Shown one piece after another: positions 1 through 8,713 of a stretch of DNA of 20,396 nucleotides. This stretch comes from Planctomycetia bacterium. GTDB lineage: Bacteria; Planctomycetota; UBA1135; GCA-002686595. The stretch is from assembly GCA_005778045.1 (NCBI GenBank), contig SXKQ01000192.1:1-20396 (forward strand), given 5' to 3'. Under the pieces are notes generated by a model. The model searched no databases and was not told the DNA's origin. It worked only from the letters and a program-made list of their open reading frames with translations. Within the stretch, counting starts at the first letter, position 1. Each line of letters opens with the position of its first letter. The position numbers and the translations under genes are program-made.

Positions 1-12
1 AGCGCAGGTCGG

Positions 13-3000
13 ATGGGCGTGGTGTGGGCGGGTGTGGCGGCGATGGGGCTCGCGGGTGGGGCCGCGGGAGGCGGGAGCGTTGCGCCGGTGGGGGTGGTGC
101 AGGCGGGGCTGGGGCAAGTTGGTCTGGCGCAGGGGCGGGAGGGCGACGTGGAGGAGGCGTTTGCGCTGGCGGGGGAGCGCGGGAAGGTGCTGGGGCAGCT
201 CATTCCGGGGAGCGTGGAGGCGTACCGGTGGGGGTGTCTGGAGCGGCAGTTGGCGGGGGATCTGGAGGGGGCGGCGGGGATCCTGCGGGCGTGGGAGGAG
301 CGGCATGGGCGCGGCGGGGAGTGGATGGAGCTCCACAACCGCCAGATGCTGCTCGGGTTCGCGAAGGACCCGGAGGCGACGTGGCGCTGGATGCGCGAGG
401 GGCTGGGGCTCGACCTGAGCCATCAGGCAGAGGTGCCCGGAGCCAAGGTCGACTTGCCGACGGCGCTCGATCCGGCGCTGGTGACGCTGCAGGCGTGGGA
501 GCGGCGCGCGGCGGAGGCGAGCCCGGGGGATTCGAGCGGGTTCCGGGGCGCGGCGCTGGAGCGACTGGCGCAGCGCGAGTTCGACGACGGGATGCTCGCG
601 AACGTGATGGCGCGGCTCGAGTACGCGGACCTGCCGGGGCTGCCGGCGCTCGTCGTGCGGCACCTGAAGCTGCAGCGCAGCGGCGGTTTCGGTTCGCTGG
701 ACGTGCACGCGAAGCTCACGCTCGGGCAGCTCGAGGAATGCGCGCGGCTGGAGCCGAAGCTGCTCTTGGAGCGGCGCTTCGTCGAGGCTTGGATCGCGCG
801 GCTGGCGCCGGGAGCGGATGAGGACAGCGAGCGCGACGTCGCGGTGCGGCGCGCGCATCTCGAGCGGCTCGAGAGCTTCGGGGGCAGGCTCGGCGGCGGG
901 TTCAACACGCTCAAGGCGCAGGTGCTGTTCCGGCGGCTCGAGCTCGACAGGCGCGCAGGCGTACACAACCTCGCGCGCTTCCATGCGTACCTGCGGCTGC
1001 CGCGCGCGAGCGCGCTTTTGCACCCGCGCGTGCGCGAGGAGGCGGAACGCAGCGGACAGTGGGCGCAGACAGGCGAGCGCTTCGTGCCCGGGCTCGACGC
1101 CATCGGCGACGAAGAGGCACTCGTGCGCGCGTTGCTCGAGCACTTTCTGGGCGACGCCGCGGACACGCGCGCGTTTGACGATCTCGTCGAGCAGCGCTAC
1201 CTCGCGCGCGTGTTCGCGGAGACCAAGATTCTCGCGGGCAGCGGCGACATGGAGCGCTGGTATTCGCTGCTCGACGATCCGGCCTACCACGAAGAGCTGC
1301 GGCAGCGCGTGGAGCTGCGCTTTGCGCCGACGCAGGTCGAGCACTACGGCGCGAGCGATACCGTGACGATCGAGCTGGACGTCAAGAACGTGCCGACCTT
1401 GCTGCTCAAGGTCTACGAGGTGCACGCTCTCAACTGGTACTCGTCGCAGCTGCGCGAGATCGACGCGACCATCGAGCTCGATGGCCTCGTCGCCAACGAG
1501 GAACGCACGTTCCAGCACTCCGAGAGCCCGTTCCTGCGCGTGCGGCGGCGGTTCGAGCTCCCGTCGCTCGGCAAGCCGGGCGTGTACGTGGTCGAGTTCA
1601 TCGGCAACGGCACGGCGAGTCGCGCGGTGATCCGCAAGGGCACGTTGCTGGCGCAGGAGCGCGTGGGCGCGGCGGGGCACGTGTTCCGTGTGTTGGATGA
1701 GCGCGGCGTTGCGCAGCCGATGGCAGCCGTGCATGTCGACGGGCGGCGCTACGAGAGCGACGCGAGCGGTGACGTGCGCGTGCCGTTCACCACGAAGTCG
1801 GGAACCAAGACGGTCGTGCTCGAAGTGGGCGAGCGCGCGTCGCTCGGGCGCTTCCAGCATCGTGAGGAGCATTACGAGCTCGCGGGCGGCGCGTTCGTCG
1901 AGCGCGAGGCGCTGCGCGCGGGGGAGACGGCGCGCATCGTGGCGCGGCCGATTCTCGTCGCGTGCGGCGTGCCGGTGTCGCTGTCGGTGCTCGAGGAGCC
2001 GGTGCTCACGATCAAGACGAAGAACTTCGAGGGCGTGGAGTCGAGCCTCGACGTGCGCGACCTGAAGCTCTCGGACGACAACGAGATCGTGCACGACATC
2101 GCGGTGCCCGAGCGGCTCGCGGAGCTGCAGGTGTGGCTGCGAGCAAAGGTGCAGAGCCTCGCCACGGGCGCGAAGATCGAGCTCTCTCGGGAGCTGTTCG
2201 AGCGCGATCTGTCCAAGATCGCGCCCAGCGCCCAGACGCACGCGACGCTGCTCGGGCGCAACGCGGACGGTTGGTTCCTCGACGTGCTCGGGCGCAGCGG
2301 CGAGCCGCGGCCGGACTTCGTGATGAACGTCGTGCTCGCGCATCGCGACTTTGAGGACTTCACCTTTGCGGTCAAGACGGACGCCAACGGGCGCGTGAAG
2401 CTCGGCGCTCTCGACGGCGTGACCGAAGTGGCGGCCTCGGGCTTCCCGGACGGTCTCAAGAGCTGGGAGCTCGATCGCGAGCGCGCGGACCTGCCCGATG
2501 TGATGCACGGAATCGTGGGTTGGGCGCTGCGAGTGCCCTTCCAGCGTGGGGCGACCACGTTCGATCGCACGCAGGTGTCGCTCATGGAACTCAACTCCGT
2601 GGGGGCGCCCGTGCGCGACCGCTTCGAGAACTTGGCACTCGATGCTGGAGCGTTCGAGTTGCGCGACCTCCCGGCGGGCGACTATCGGCTCGTGCTCAAG
2701 GGCGAACGGCACAGCATCGACGTCGTCATGACGGCGGGAGACGTGCGCGATGGCTGGGCGTACGGCAAGGTGCGCGCACTCGAGGTGGCGGAGCGACAGC
2801 CGCTCCACGTGCGGGGGATCTCGCAAGACGGCGAGGAGATCGTGATCGAGCTTGCGGGCGCGGGCATGGGCACGCGCCTGCATGTGTTCGCCACGCGCTA
2901 CATGCCCGAGTTCGAGCCGCTGCGTGAGATTGGCGGCTGGGATGGACCCGACTTGCGGGAAGTCGAGCTGGGTGGGCCGGAGTGCGACCTGCGCGCTGGA

Positions 3001-6000
3001 CGAGCGCTCTCGGACGAGTACCGCTACATCCTGGAGCGTCGCTTCGCGCGCAAGTTCCCTGGCAACATGCTCCAGCGGCCGACGCTGCTGCTGAATCCCT
3101 GGGCGCTCGACGAGGCTCGGACGGTGCTCGGGGTTGGCGGGGGCAGCGGCGGACAGTTCGGTGGTCGCCGCGGCGGCCGCGCCGAGTCTAAGTCGCGCGG
3201 CGTCGCGGCGGGCGGCGGCGGTGCGCGCTGGGGCGGCGCGCACGGCTTTGCTGACCTCGGGTTCCTGACCGGATCGCGCGAGCTCGCTGCGAACGTGCGC
3301 TCGGGGCGCTGGGATGGATTGGTCCGCATTCCGCGGGCGAGCTTGGGCGATGGCCAGCATATTCACGTGCTCGCGCTCGATCGCGACGGACGTGCCTACG
3401 CGTCGCTCGCGCTCGCAGAGACGCCGTTGTTGCCGCGCGACCTGCGGCTCGGCTCGGCGCTCGATGCGACGCGGCATCTAGTGGAGCGCAATGCGGTCGA
3501 CCTCGTGCGCGCGGGGGAGACCCTGCGTGTCGACGAGGCCGCCACCGAAGCGCTGCAGCTCTTCGACTCGCTCGATGACGTGTACCAGTACTTCCGCGCG
3601 CGCAATGGCGCGAGCGAGCTCGAGCGCTTCGCGTTCCTCGTGCGCTGGCCGTCGCTTTCGGGCGACGAGAAGCGGGCGCAGTACTCGGAGCACGCGTGCC
3701 ACGAGCTGAACTTGTTCCTGCAGCGCAAGGACCCTGAGTTCTTCACGAGCGTGGTGAAGCCGTATCTCGCCAACAAGCTCGAGAAGAACTTCCTCGACCA
3801 CTACATGCTTGGCAGCGACCTCGCGCGCTACGCGGAACTCGCGGCCTTCCGCGACCTGAACATCGTCGAGCGGATCCTGCTCTCGCAGCGCGTCGGACGC
3901 GAGAAGGCCGTGCAGCGGCACGTGCGCGAGCTCGTCGAGGCGTTGCCGCCGGACCTCGAGGAGCGGCAGTTCGGCTTCGAGACGGCGCTCGGAAGCGGTG
4001 TACTGGCGAACGCCGCTGATGGATTCTTCGAGGGTCGCGGGCTGCGCGAGCCCGGGGCGCCGTCGGCGGGCAAGCCCATGTCGCCGGCGCCGGCGGAAGC
4101 GCCTTCGACGGGCGGACCCTTGACTCCGGGCGCCGGCGGTGGCGGCCTGCGCGCGGGGCTCGAGGCGGAGAAGAAGGGCAAGGATGCTCGCGCAGGCGAT
4201 ATTCCGATGATGGATGCGGAGCTCGCCGAGGGTGGGCAAAACGAGCTCGCGGACGACAAGAGCGGGGAGCTGCTCAAGCGCGACATGGACGACTCGCTCG
4301 CTCGCGAGCAGCTTCAACTTCTGTACCAGCCGGTCGGCGCAACGCAGGTGCTAGCGGAGCGTACCTACTGGAACGTCACGCTCGCGTCCCGCGAGAGCGA
4401 GCTCGTCACGGCGAACGACGTTTGGAGCGATTTCGCGGCCGTGCCGGCGGGGCAGCCGTTCCTGTCGTCGAACTTCACGCTGGCGACGCGCAATCTCACG
4501 GAGATGCTGCTTGCGCTCGCGGTGCTCGACCTGCCGTTCGCGGCGGGCGAGCAGACGCGCGGGAGCGAGCCGGGCGTGCGCACGCTCAAGCCGTCGACGC
4601 CGCTTCTGGCGGTGCGCCGCGAGCTGAAGGACGCAGCCAAGACCGCGGACGTCGAACCGCTGCTCGTCAGCCAGAACTTCTTTCGGCTCGACGACCGCTA
4701 CGACACGACCGGCGTCGTGCAGCGCGACAAGTTCGTGCGTGACGAGTTCCTCGTGCACGTGGCTTACGGTTGCCGGATGGTGGTGACGAACCCGACCTCG
4801 GCGGCGCGCGGGATCGAGCTCTTCACCCAAGTTCCGGCGGGAGCGGTGGCGCTCGGCGGTGAGCGTGGCACGCGCGGTCGTCGCGTGCAGCTCGCGCCGT
4901 ACTCGACCGAGAGCGTCGAGTACATGTTCTACTTCCCGCGCCCGGGGCGCTTTGCGCACTATCCGGTGCACGTGGCGCAGGACGAGGCGTTGGTGGCGTT
5001 CGCGGAGCCGGCGAGCTTCAACGTCGTCGTTGAGCCGAGCCGCGAGGATATGGAGTCGTGGTCGTACGTTTCGCAGCGCGGACCGCTCGAGCAGGTGCTG
5101 GCCTACCTCGAGCGCACGAACCTCGAGCGCCTGCATCTCCCTCGCATCGCGTGGCGCATGTCGGATCGTCGAGCTTTCGATGCGGTGATCCCGCGGCTTC
5201 GCGAGCGCTTCGAGTTCGACGTGGATCTCTGGAGCTATGCGGTGGTCCACAAGGACGCGGGCGTCGCGAAGGAGCTGCTCGAGAACTGGAGCGCGCGCTT
5301 TGGTGCACCGTTCGCGGGTCCGTACCTCGTGTCCCCGTTGCTGGTGGTCGATCCGGAGCGCACGCGTGCCTTCGAGCACCTCGAGTTCGATCCGCTGGTG
5401 AATCCGCGCGCTCACCCCTTTGGCCAGCGCCGCGACGTGCGCAATGAGCGTGCGGAGGCCCAGTGGCGCGAGCTGCTGCGCATCCTGTGCTACAAGCCCG
5501 CGCTCTCGGCGCAGGATTGGCTCGAGGTCACGTACTACCTGCTGCTGCAGGATCGCATCGAGGACGCGTTCGCTGCCTTTGCCAAGGTAGACGTCTCGCA
5601 GGTGACCGAGCGCATGCAGCTCGATTACTTGCGTGCCTATCTCGCGTTCTACGGTGACCAGCCGGAGACGGCGCGCGCGATCGCGGAACCCTACCGCGAG
5701 CATCCTGTGAAGCGTTGGCGCGCGCTCTTCGGGGATGTGCTGGCGCAGCTCGACGAGGCTGCTGGCCGCAAGGCTGGCGCGAGCGACGAGAGGGACCGCG
5801 AGACTCGCCAAGCGGCGCTCGCGGCGAGCGAGCCTGCGCTTGACGCGAAGGTCGAGGGGGCGCGCGTGACGCTCGCTTACGCGAACCTCGCGGAGTGCGA
5901 GCTCAGCTACTATCCGATGGATATCGAGTTCCTCTTTTCGACGAACCCGTTTGTCGGCCAGAACTCGCGCGACTTTGCCTACATCCGTCCGCGGCTCAAG

Positions 6001-6405
6001 GAGCAACGCAAGCTCGCCGCGGATGTTCGCGAAGTTTCGTTCGAGCTGCCGGTCGAGCTGCGTGCCACGAACGTGCTACTCGAGGTGCGCGCGGGTGGCT
6101 TGGTGCGTCGAGTTCCGTGCCTGCAGGGCTCGTTGCGCGTGCAGTGGCTCGAGCGCTCGGGACAGCTCGCTGTCACCGAGGCTGCGAGCGGAAAGCCGCA
6201 GTCGAAGGTGTACGTGAAGGTCTATGCGCGGCTCGGCGACGGCAGCGTGCGCTTCCACAAGGATGGCTATACGGACCTGCGCGGTCGCTTCGACTACGCG
6301 TCGATGTCTGGCGAAGGTGCGAACGACGCGTTGCGCTATGCGGTGCTTGTCTCGAGCGAGAGAGCCGGCGCCGTGATCCAGGAAGCCGCCCCGCCCGCGC
6401 GCTGA
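13..6405 (+). CDS. Giant secreted alpha-2-macroglobulin-like protein (MG domains, no thioester)
   Basis: A 2,130-residue protein, probably exported and periplasmic or membrane-anchored. The first ATG is at 13, but the frame is open to the window edge, so the real start may lie upstream. Residues 1-35 are hydrophobic and Gly/Ala-rich, like the core of a signal peptide. Residues about 45-430 look helical. From about 437 come beta-rich stretches that read like macroglobulin MG1/MG2 domains. A Gly/Arg-rich linker lies at about 1040-1080 and a Pro/Gly/Ala linker at about 1348-1385. The most family-like part is about 1590-1750, with NPTS (1593), HYPVHVAQ (1649), SWSYVSQRG (1683) and LWSYAVVH (1739). 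A helical-repeat-like stretch (about 1800-1920) and a beta-rich C-terminus follow. I find no CxEQ thioester motif, so covalent trapping is unlikely. Bacterial relatives are thought to guard the envelope against proteases; that role is inferred here. The next gene converges 18 bases away. Confidence 0.75.
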   Translation: MGVVWAGVAAMGLAGGAAGGGSVAPVGVVQAGLGQVGLAQGREGDVEEAFALAGERGKVLGQLIPGSVEAYRWGCLERQLAGDLEGAAGILRAWEERHGRGGEWMELHNRQMLLGFAKDPEATWRWMREGLGLDLSHQAEVPGAKVDLPTALDPALVTLQAWERRAAEASPGDSSGFRGAALERLAQREFDDGMLANVMARLEYADLPGLPALVVRHLKLQRSGGFGSLDVHAKLTLGQLEECARLEPKLLLERRFVEAWIARLAPGADEDSERDVAVRRAHLERLESFGGRLGGGFNTLKAQVLFRRLELDRRAGVHNLARFHAYLRLPRASALLHPRVREEAERSGQWAQTGERFVPGLDAIGDEEALVRALLEHFLGDAADTRAFDDLVEQRYLARVFAETKILAGSGDMERWYSLLDDPAYHEELRQRVELRFAPTQVEHYGASDTVTIELDVKNVPTLLLKVYEVHALNWYSSQLREIDATIELDGLVANEERTFQHSESPFLRVRRRFELPSLGKPGVYVVEFIGNGTASRAVIRKGTLLAQERVGAAGHVFRVLDERGVAQPMAAVHVDGRRYESDASGDVRVPFTTKSGTKTVVLEVGERASLGRFQHREEHYELAGGAFVEREALRAGETARIVARPILVACGVPVSLSVLEEPVLTIKTKNFEGVESSLDVRDLKLSDDNEIVHDIAVPERLAELQVWLRAKVQSLATGAKIELSRELFERDLSKIAPSAQTHATLLGRNADGWFLDVLGRSGEPRPDFVMNVVLAHRDFEDFTFAVKTDANGRVKLGALDGVTEVAASGFPDGLKSWELDRERADLPDVMHGIVGWALRVPFQRGATTFDRTQVSLMELNSVGAPVRDRFENLALDAGAFELRDLPAGDYRLVLKGERHSIDVVMTAGDVRDGWAYGKVRALEVAERQPLHVRGISQDGEEIVIELAGAGMGTRLHVFATRYMPEFEPLREIGGWDGPDLREVELGGPECDLRAGRALSDEYRYILERRFARKFPGNMLQRPTLLLNPWALDEARTVLGVGGGSGGQFGGRRGGRAESKSRGVAAGGGGARWGGAHGFADLGFLTGSRELAANVRSGRWDGLVRIPRASLGDGQHIHVLALDRDGRAYASLALAETPLLPRDLRLGSALDATRHLVERNAVDLVRAGETLRVDEAATEALQLFDSLDDVYQYFRARNGASELERFAFLVRWPSLSGDEKRAQYSEHACHELNLFLQRKDPEFFTSVVKPYLANKLEKNFLDHYMLGSDLARYAELAAFRDLNIVERILLSQRVGREKAVQRHVRELVEALPPDLEERQFGFETALGSGVLANAADGFFEGRGLREPGAPSAGKPMSPAPAEAPSTGGPLTPGAGGGGLRAGLEAEKKGKDARAGDIPMMDAELAEGGQNELADDKSGELLKRDMDDSLAREQLQLLYQPVGATQVLAERTYWNVTLASRESELVTANDVWSDFAAVPAGQPFLSSNFTLATRNLTEMLLALAVLDLPFAAGEQTRGSEPGVRTLKPSTPLLAVRRELKDAAKTADVEPLLVSQNFFRLDDRYDTTGVVQRDKFVRDEFLVHVAYGCRMVVTNPTSAARGIELFTQVPAGAVALGGERGTRGRRVQLAPYSTESVEYMFYFPRPGRFAHYPVHVAQDEALVAFAEPASFNVVVEPSREDMESWSYVSQRGPLEQVLAYLERTNLERLHLPRIAWRMSDRRAFDAVIPRLRERFEFDVDLWSYAVVHKDAGVAKELLENWSARFGAPFAGPYLVSPLLVVDPERTRAFEHLEFDPLVNPRAHPFGQRRDVRNERAEAQWRELLRILCYKPALSAQDWLEVTYYLLLQDRIEDAFAAFAKVDVSQVTERMQLDYLRAYLAFYGDQPETARAIAEPYREHPVKRWRALFGDVLAQLDEAAGRKAGASDERDRETRQAALAASEPALDAKVEGARVTLAYANLAECELSYYPMDIEFLFSTNPFVGQNSRDFAYIRPRLKEQRKLAADVREVSFELPVELRATNVLLEVRAGGLVRRVPCLQGSLRVQWLERSGQLAVTEAASGKPQSKVYVKVYARLGDGSVRFHKDGYTDLRGRFDYASMSGEGANDALRYAVLVSSERAGAVIQEAAPPAR

Positions 6406-6423
6406 AGTCGTGGCGGGAGGCTC

Positions 6424-7116
6424 TCAGCCGTGCAAGGGGCAGAAGCTCGCCGCCGGCGGGGGCATGCCCTTTGCGCGTAGCCGAGAGGAGCGCGCCCACA
6501 CGATCAAGTTGCGGCGCGTGCCGGAGGCGATCGGCTCGACTCGGTGGCGATGCAGGCCAGCGTGCAGGAGGAGCACGCCGGGCTGGTGCTCGAAGGAGTG
6601 TACTTCCTCCGGTCCGGGGCGTGTCTGCATGTGGTCGCGGCAGCGAAGGCCGAGGAATGTGAGTTCCGCGCCGACGAAATCGTCGCCGAGGCACAGGTTG
6701 AGCGTGACCTCGCTGTCGTCGGCGTGCCAGGCGAGCGACTCGTCGAGGTCCGTGCCGTACTCCACGAGGTAGCTGTGGTGCGAGTCGAGTCCTGCTCCGT
6801 CGAACGGCCGATAGAGCCGCGCGAGCAGCGGTTGCAACCGCTCGAGCAGCCCGTCGATGCGCGCTCCGAAGCCGAGCTTCACGAGGTCGACGCCGTGCTG
6901 GTGCATCGAGTTCGGCGGCTCCGAGTCCGCGAGCCGCAAGCGGGCTTCGGCGATCTCCGCCAGCCAGCGCTCGCAAGCGGCCGGAACGAGGAGCGGCAGC
7001 GCATAGGCGCCCATGCACACGACCTGCGGGGCGCGCGCATCGGGGGAGCCCTGTGGCTGCAGCGCGTGCCAGAAGTCGGAGCGGAAGTCCGACGGTCCGA
7101 GGGGGGCGAAGTGCAC
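6424..7116 (-). CDS. 2-oxoglutarate/Fe(II)-dependent oxygenase (OGFOD2/prolyl-hydroxylase-like)
   Basis: A 230-residue protein if it starts at GTG 7116, or 196 residues from ATG 7014. I prefer the GTG because the residues between the two starts read like the N-terminal part of the family and the GTG lies only 10 bases after the upstream gene's stop. The double-stranded beta-helix iron site is visible: H131-A-D133 in WHADDSEVTLN, distal H191 in HRHRVEP, and R201 in SGTRRNLIVW, the expected 2-oxoglutarate carboxylate ligand. SHHSYLVEY just before the HxD motif is also typical. The family couples 2-oxoglutarate decarboxylation to hydroxylation of a substrate, often a protein side chain; the substrate here is unknown. 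No signal peptide is evident, so it is probably cytoplasmic. It is likely co-transcribed with the sulfotransferase-like gene upstream, although that protein is exported. Confidence 0.85.
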   Translation of the reverse strand: MHFAPLGPSDFRSDFWHALQPQGSPDARAPQVVCMGAYALPLLVPAACERWLAEIAEARLRLADSEPPNSMHQHGVDLVKLGFGARIDGLLERLQPLLARLYRPFDGAGLDSHHSYLVEYGTDLDESLAWHADDSEVTLNLCLGDDFVGAELTFLGLRCRDHMQTRPGPEEVHSFEHQPGVLLLHAGLHRHRVEPIASGTRRNLIVWARSSRLRAKGMPPPAASFCPLHG

Positions 7117-7126
7117 GTTGCCGAGC

Positions 7127-8662
7127 CTACTTGCCCGCGGAGGCCTCTGCCGGCGCCGCCGCGCGCAGGCGCGCAAGGCCCGGATGGTCCGGAGCCAGCT
7201 TGGTGGCGCGGAAGCAGCTCGTCGACTCCACCGGGCTCGGCCCCTTCGGAGGCGGGGCCGCGTTGCCGGCGCTGACTGGGATCTCGCCGCCATGGGGATT
7301 GCGGTACTCCCAGACAATCTCGCCCTTGGGAGTGACTTCGAAGAAGCGACCCTGCTTGCCCGAGCAGATGAAGGTGTTGCCATTCGCGAGCCGCTGGGCG
7401 CCGGAGATGAAGAATGAGAAGAAGTCCGGCTTGTTCGGAGCCGTGTAGCTCCAGATGGGCGACGCGGGAAGGAAGGCCTTGCCCGGTTCGCGCAGGAAGC
7501 CCTTGCCCGGATCGAGCGGCAGCACGATTTCGTCCACGGAGCTGTACTCGACGTCGCTGCGCCGCGCGCCGTTGTTGAAGACGAGGATGTTGCCGGCGCC
7601 GGGGAACCCCGGCGGTATCCAGTCCGGCTGGTGCTGGTAGAAGAGCTGCCGATCGCCCTTGCTGCCGCAACCGTAGGTCCGTGGGTTGCCCCAGCGATAC
7701 AGGAGTTCCCCACCCTTGCCCCAGCGGCCGTCCTTCGATCCGCGGGCCTCTTCCGTCGTGGTCGAGTGGTCGAGAATCCACAGCTCGTGCAGGTGCGGCG
7801 TCGAGAGCGCGATCAGGTCGTGCTCGGGCATGTAATGGATCGAGTTGATGTGCAGGAAGTCGCCGCGTCGCTCGCGCGGAGCGTCGGCGCCTGCCTCGTG
7901 CTGCTCCTCCTCGTCGGCTCCGGCGTAACCCAGTTCGCGCAGCTTGCGGAGCTCCTCCGCGACGCGGCGGCGCTCTTCCTCGGTCATCGGCGGCTGGTCG
8001 CGGTGGTCGCCGTTCACGTCGATTCGACCGGGCTGATTCGCCACGCTGCCCCAGTTGGCCTTGGTGCGGTCGAAGTCCTGCACGAGGTGGTCGCGGGCAC
8101 GCCACTCCCAGACGATCTCCGCACCGCTCTTCGGCAGCGGACGCAGCTCGAGCACCACGTCCGGCCACCAACCCTTCTCGTCGACGAAGCGCGGGTCGCG
8201 ACCGAGGGCGATGGCCTCGGCCGCGCTGAGATGCTCCCACGCGATCGCGAGCAGGTTTCCGTTGGGCAGGATCTCGAGGTCGTGATGCAGCGAGCGCCCG
8301 GCGTCGGAGAGCACGTACTCCCACACTTGGTTGCCGTTCCAGTCGTACTCCGTGATACGCCCGCCGAGGCCACCGCCGAAGAAGGTCGGGTTGGCGTCGA
8401 TGCGCGAGGCGAGCAGCACGTTGCCGTTGTCCTTCAGGTACGCAGTGATCGGCGGTAGGCCGTGCTTCCACTCGTGGGCCGTCCGGCCCTGCTCGTCGAG
8501 GAGATAGATCGAGCCCGAGCGCAGCGGCGCGAACAGCACGTAGCCATCGCTCGCGCCCTCGAGGTTCGTGATGAGGCCGGTCGGCGGAGAGTCGGACTGC
8601 GCTTGCGGAGCTTGGACGGCGCAGGGCAGGAGCGATGCGATGGAAGCGAAGAACCGCAGCAT
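7127..8662 (-). CDS. Arylsulfotransferase (ASST)-family secreted protein
   Basis: A 511-residue protein. The ATG at 8662 is chosen because MLRFFASIASLL begins a clear signal peptide (cleavage likely near AVQA); the frame stays open further upstream, but only antisense to the next gene. The mature part is a beta-propeller-type sequence with repeated 'LPNGN/LANGN' turns: HHDLEILPNGNLL (H126-H127), INSIHYMPEHDLIALS, YQHQPDWIPPGFPGAGN (H344) and RLANGNTFICSG. These match the arylsulfotransferase family, whose classical members move sulfate from one phenol to another without PAPS in the periplasm. Many family members are uncharacterised, so the reaction here is not certain. An unusual highly charged insert (about residues 224-264, rich in Glu and Arg) contains LRELGYAG. 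No Shine-Dalgarno is seen before the start. The oxygenase gene follows after 10 bases. Confidence 0.87.
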   Translation of the reverse strand: MLRFFASIASLLPCAVQAPQAQSDSPPTGLITNLEGASDGYVLFAPLRSGSIYLLDEQGRTAHEWKHGLPPITAYLKDNGNVLLASRIDANPTFFGGGLGGRITEYDWNGNQVWEYVLSDAGRSLHHDLEILPNGNLLAIAWEHLSAAEAIALGRDPRFVDEKGWWPDVVLELRPLPKSGAEIVWEWRARDHLVQDFDRTKANWGSVANQPGRIDVNGDHRDQPPMTEEERRRVAEELRKLRELGYAGADEEEQHEAGADAPRERRGDFLHINSIHYMPEHDLIALSTPHLHELWILDHSTTTEEARGSKDGRWGKGGELLYRWGNPRTYGCGSKGDRQLFYQHQPDWIPPGFPGAGNILVFNNGARRSDVEYSSVDEIVLPLDPGKGFLREPGKAFLPASPIWSYTAPNKPDFFSFFISGAQRLANGNTFICSGKQGRFFEVTPKGEIVWEYRNPHGGEIPVSAGNAAPPPKGPSPVESTSCFRATKLAPDHPGLARLRAAAPAEASAGK

Positions 8663-8668
8663 GGAGAC

Positions 8669-8707
8669 GAGCCTAGCGAGCTTCAGCCTGGAGTTGGAGC
8701 TAGGCTC
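8669..8707. promoter_or_regulatory. 9-base inverted repeat in the divergent promoter gap
   Basis: GAGCCTAGC (8669-8677) and its exact reverse complement GCTAGGCTC (8699-8707) are separated by 21 bases. They nearly fill the 51-base gap between the divergent starts of the arylsulfotransferase-family gene (8662) and the aldo/keto reductase (8714). The arm spacing, about three helical turns centre to centre, would suit a dimeric regulator controlling both genes. The gap is so short that the promoters must overlap or the transcripts have very short leaders. The function is inferred; only the symmetry is seen. Confidence 0.4.
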
Positions 8708-8713
8708 TAGCAC

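Noticed and set aside
4351..6006. Long open frame on the minus strand (551 codons) inside the giant gene
   Set aside because: Antisense shadow of GC-rich coding sequence: Arg/His/Leu-rich translation without any family-like motif, while the plus strand is clearly coding.
13..6405. CxEQ thioester motif in the macroglobulin-like protein
   Set aside because: I read through the translation and found none; the few cysteines are not in that context.
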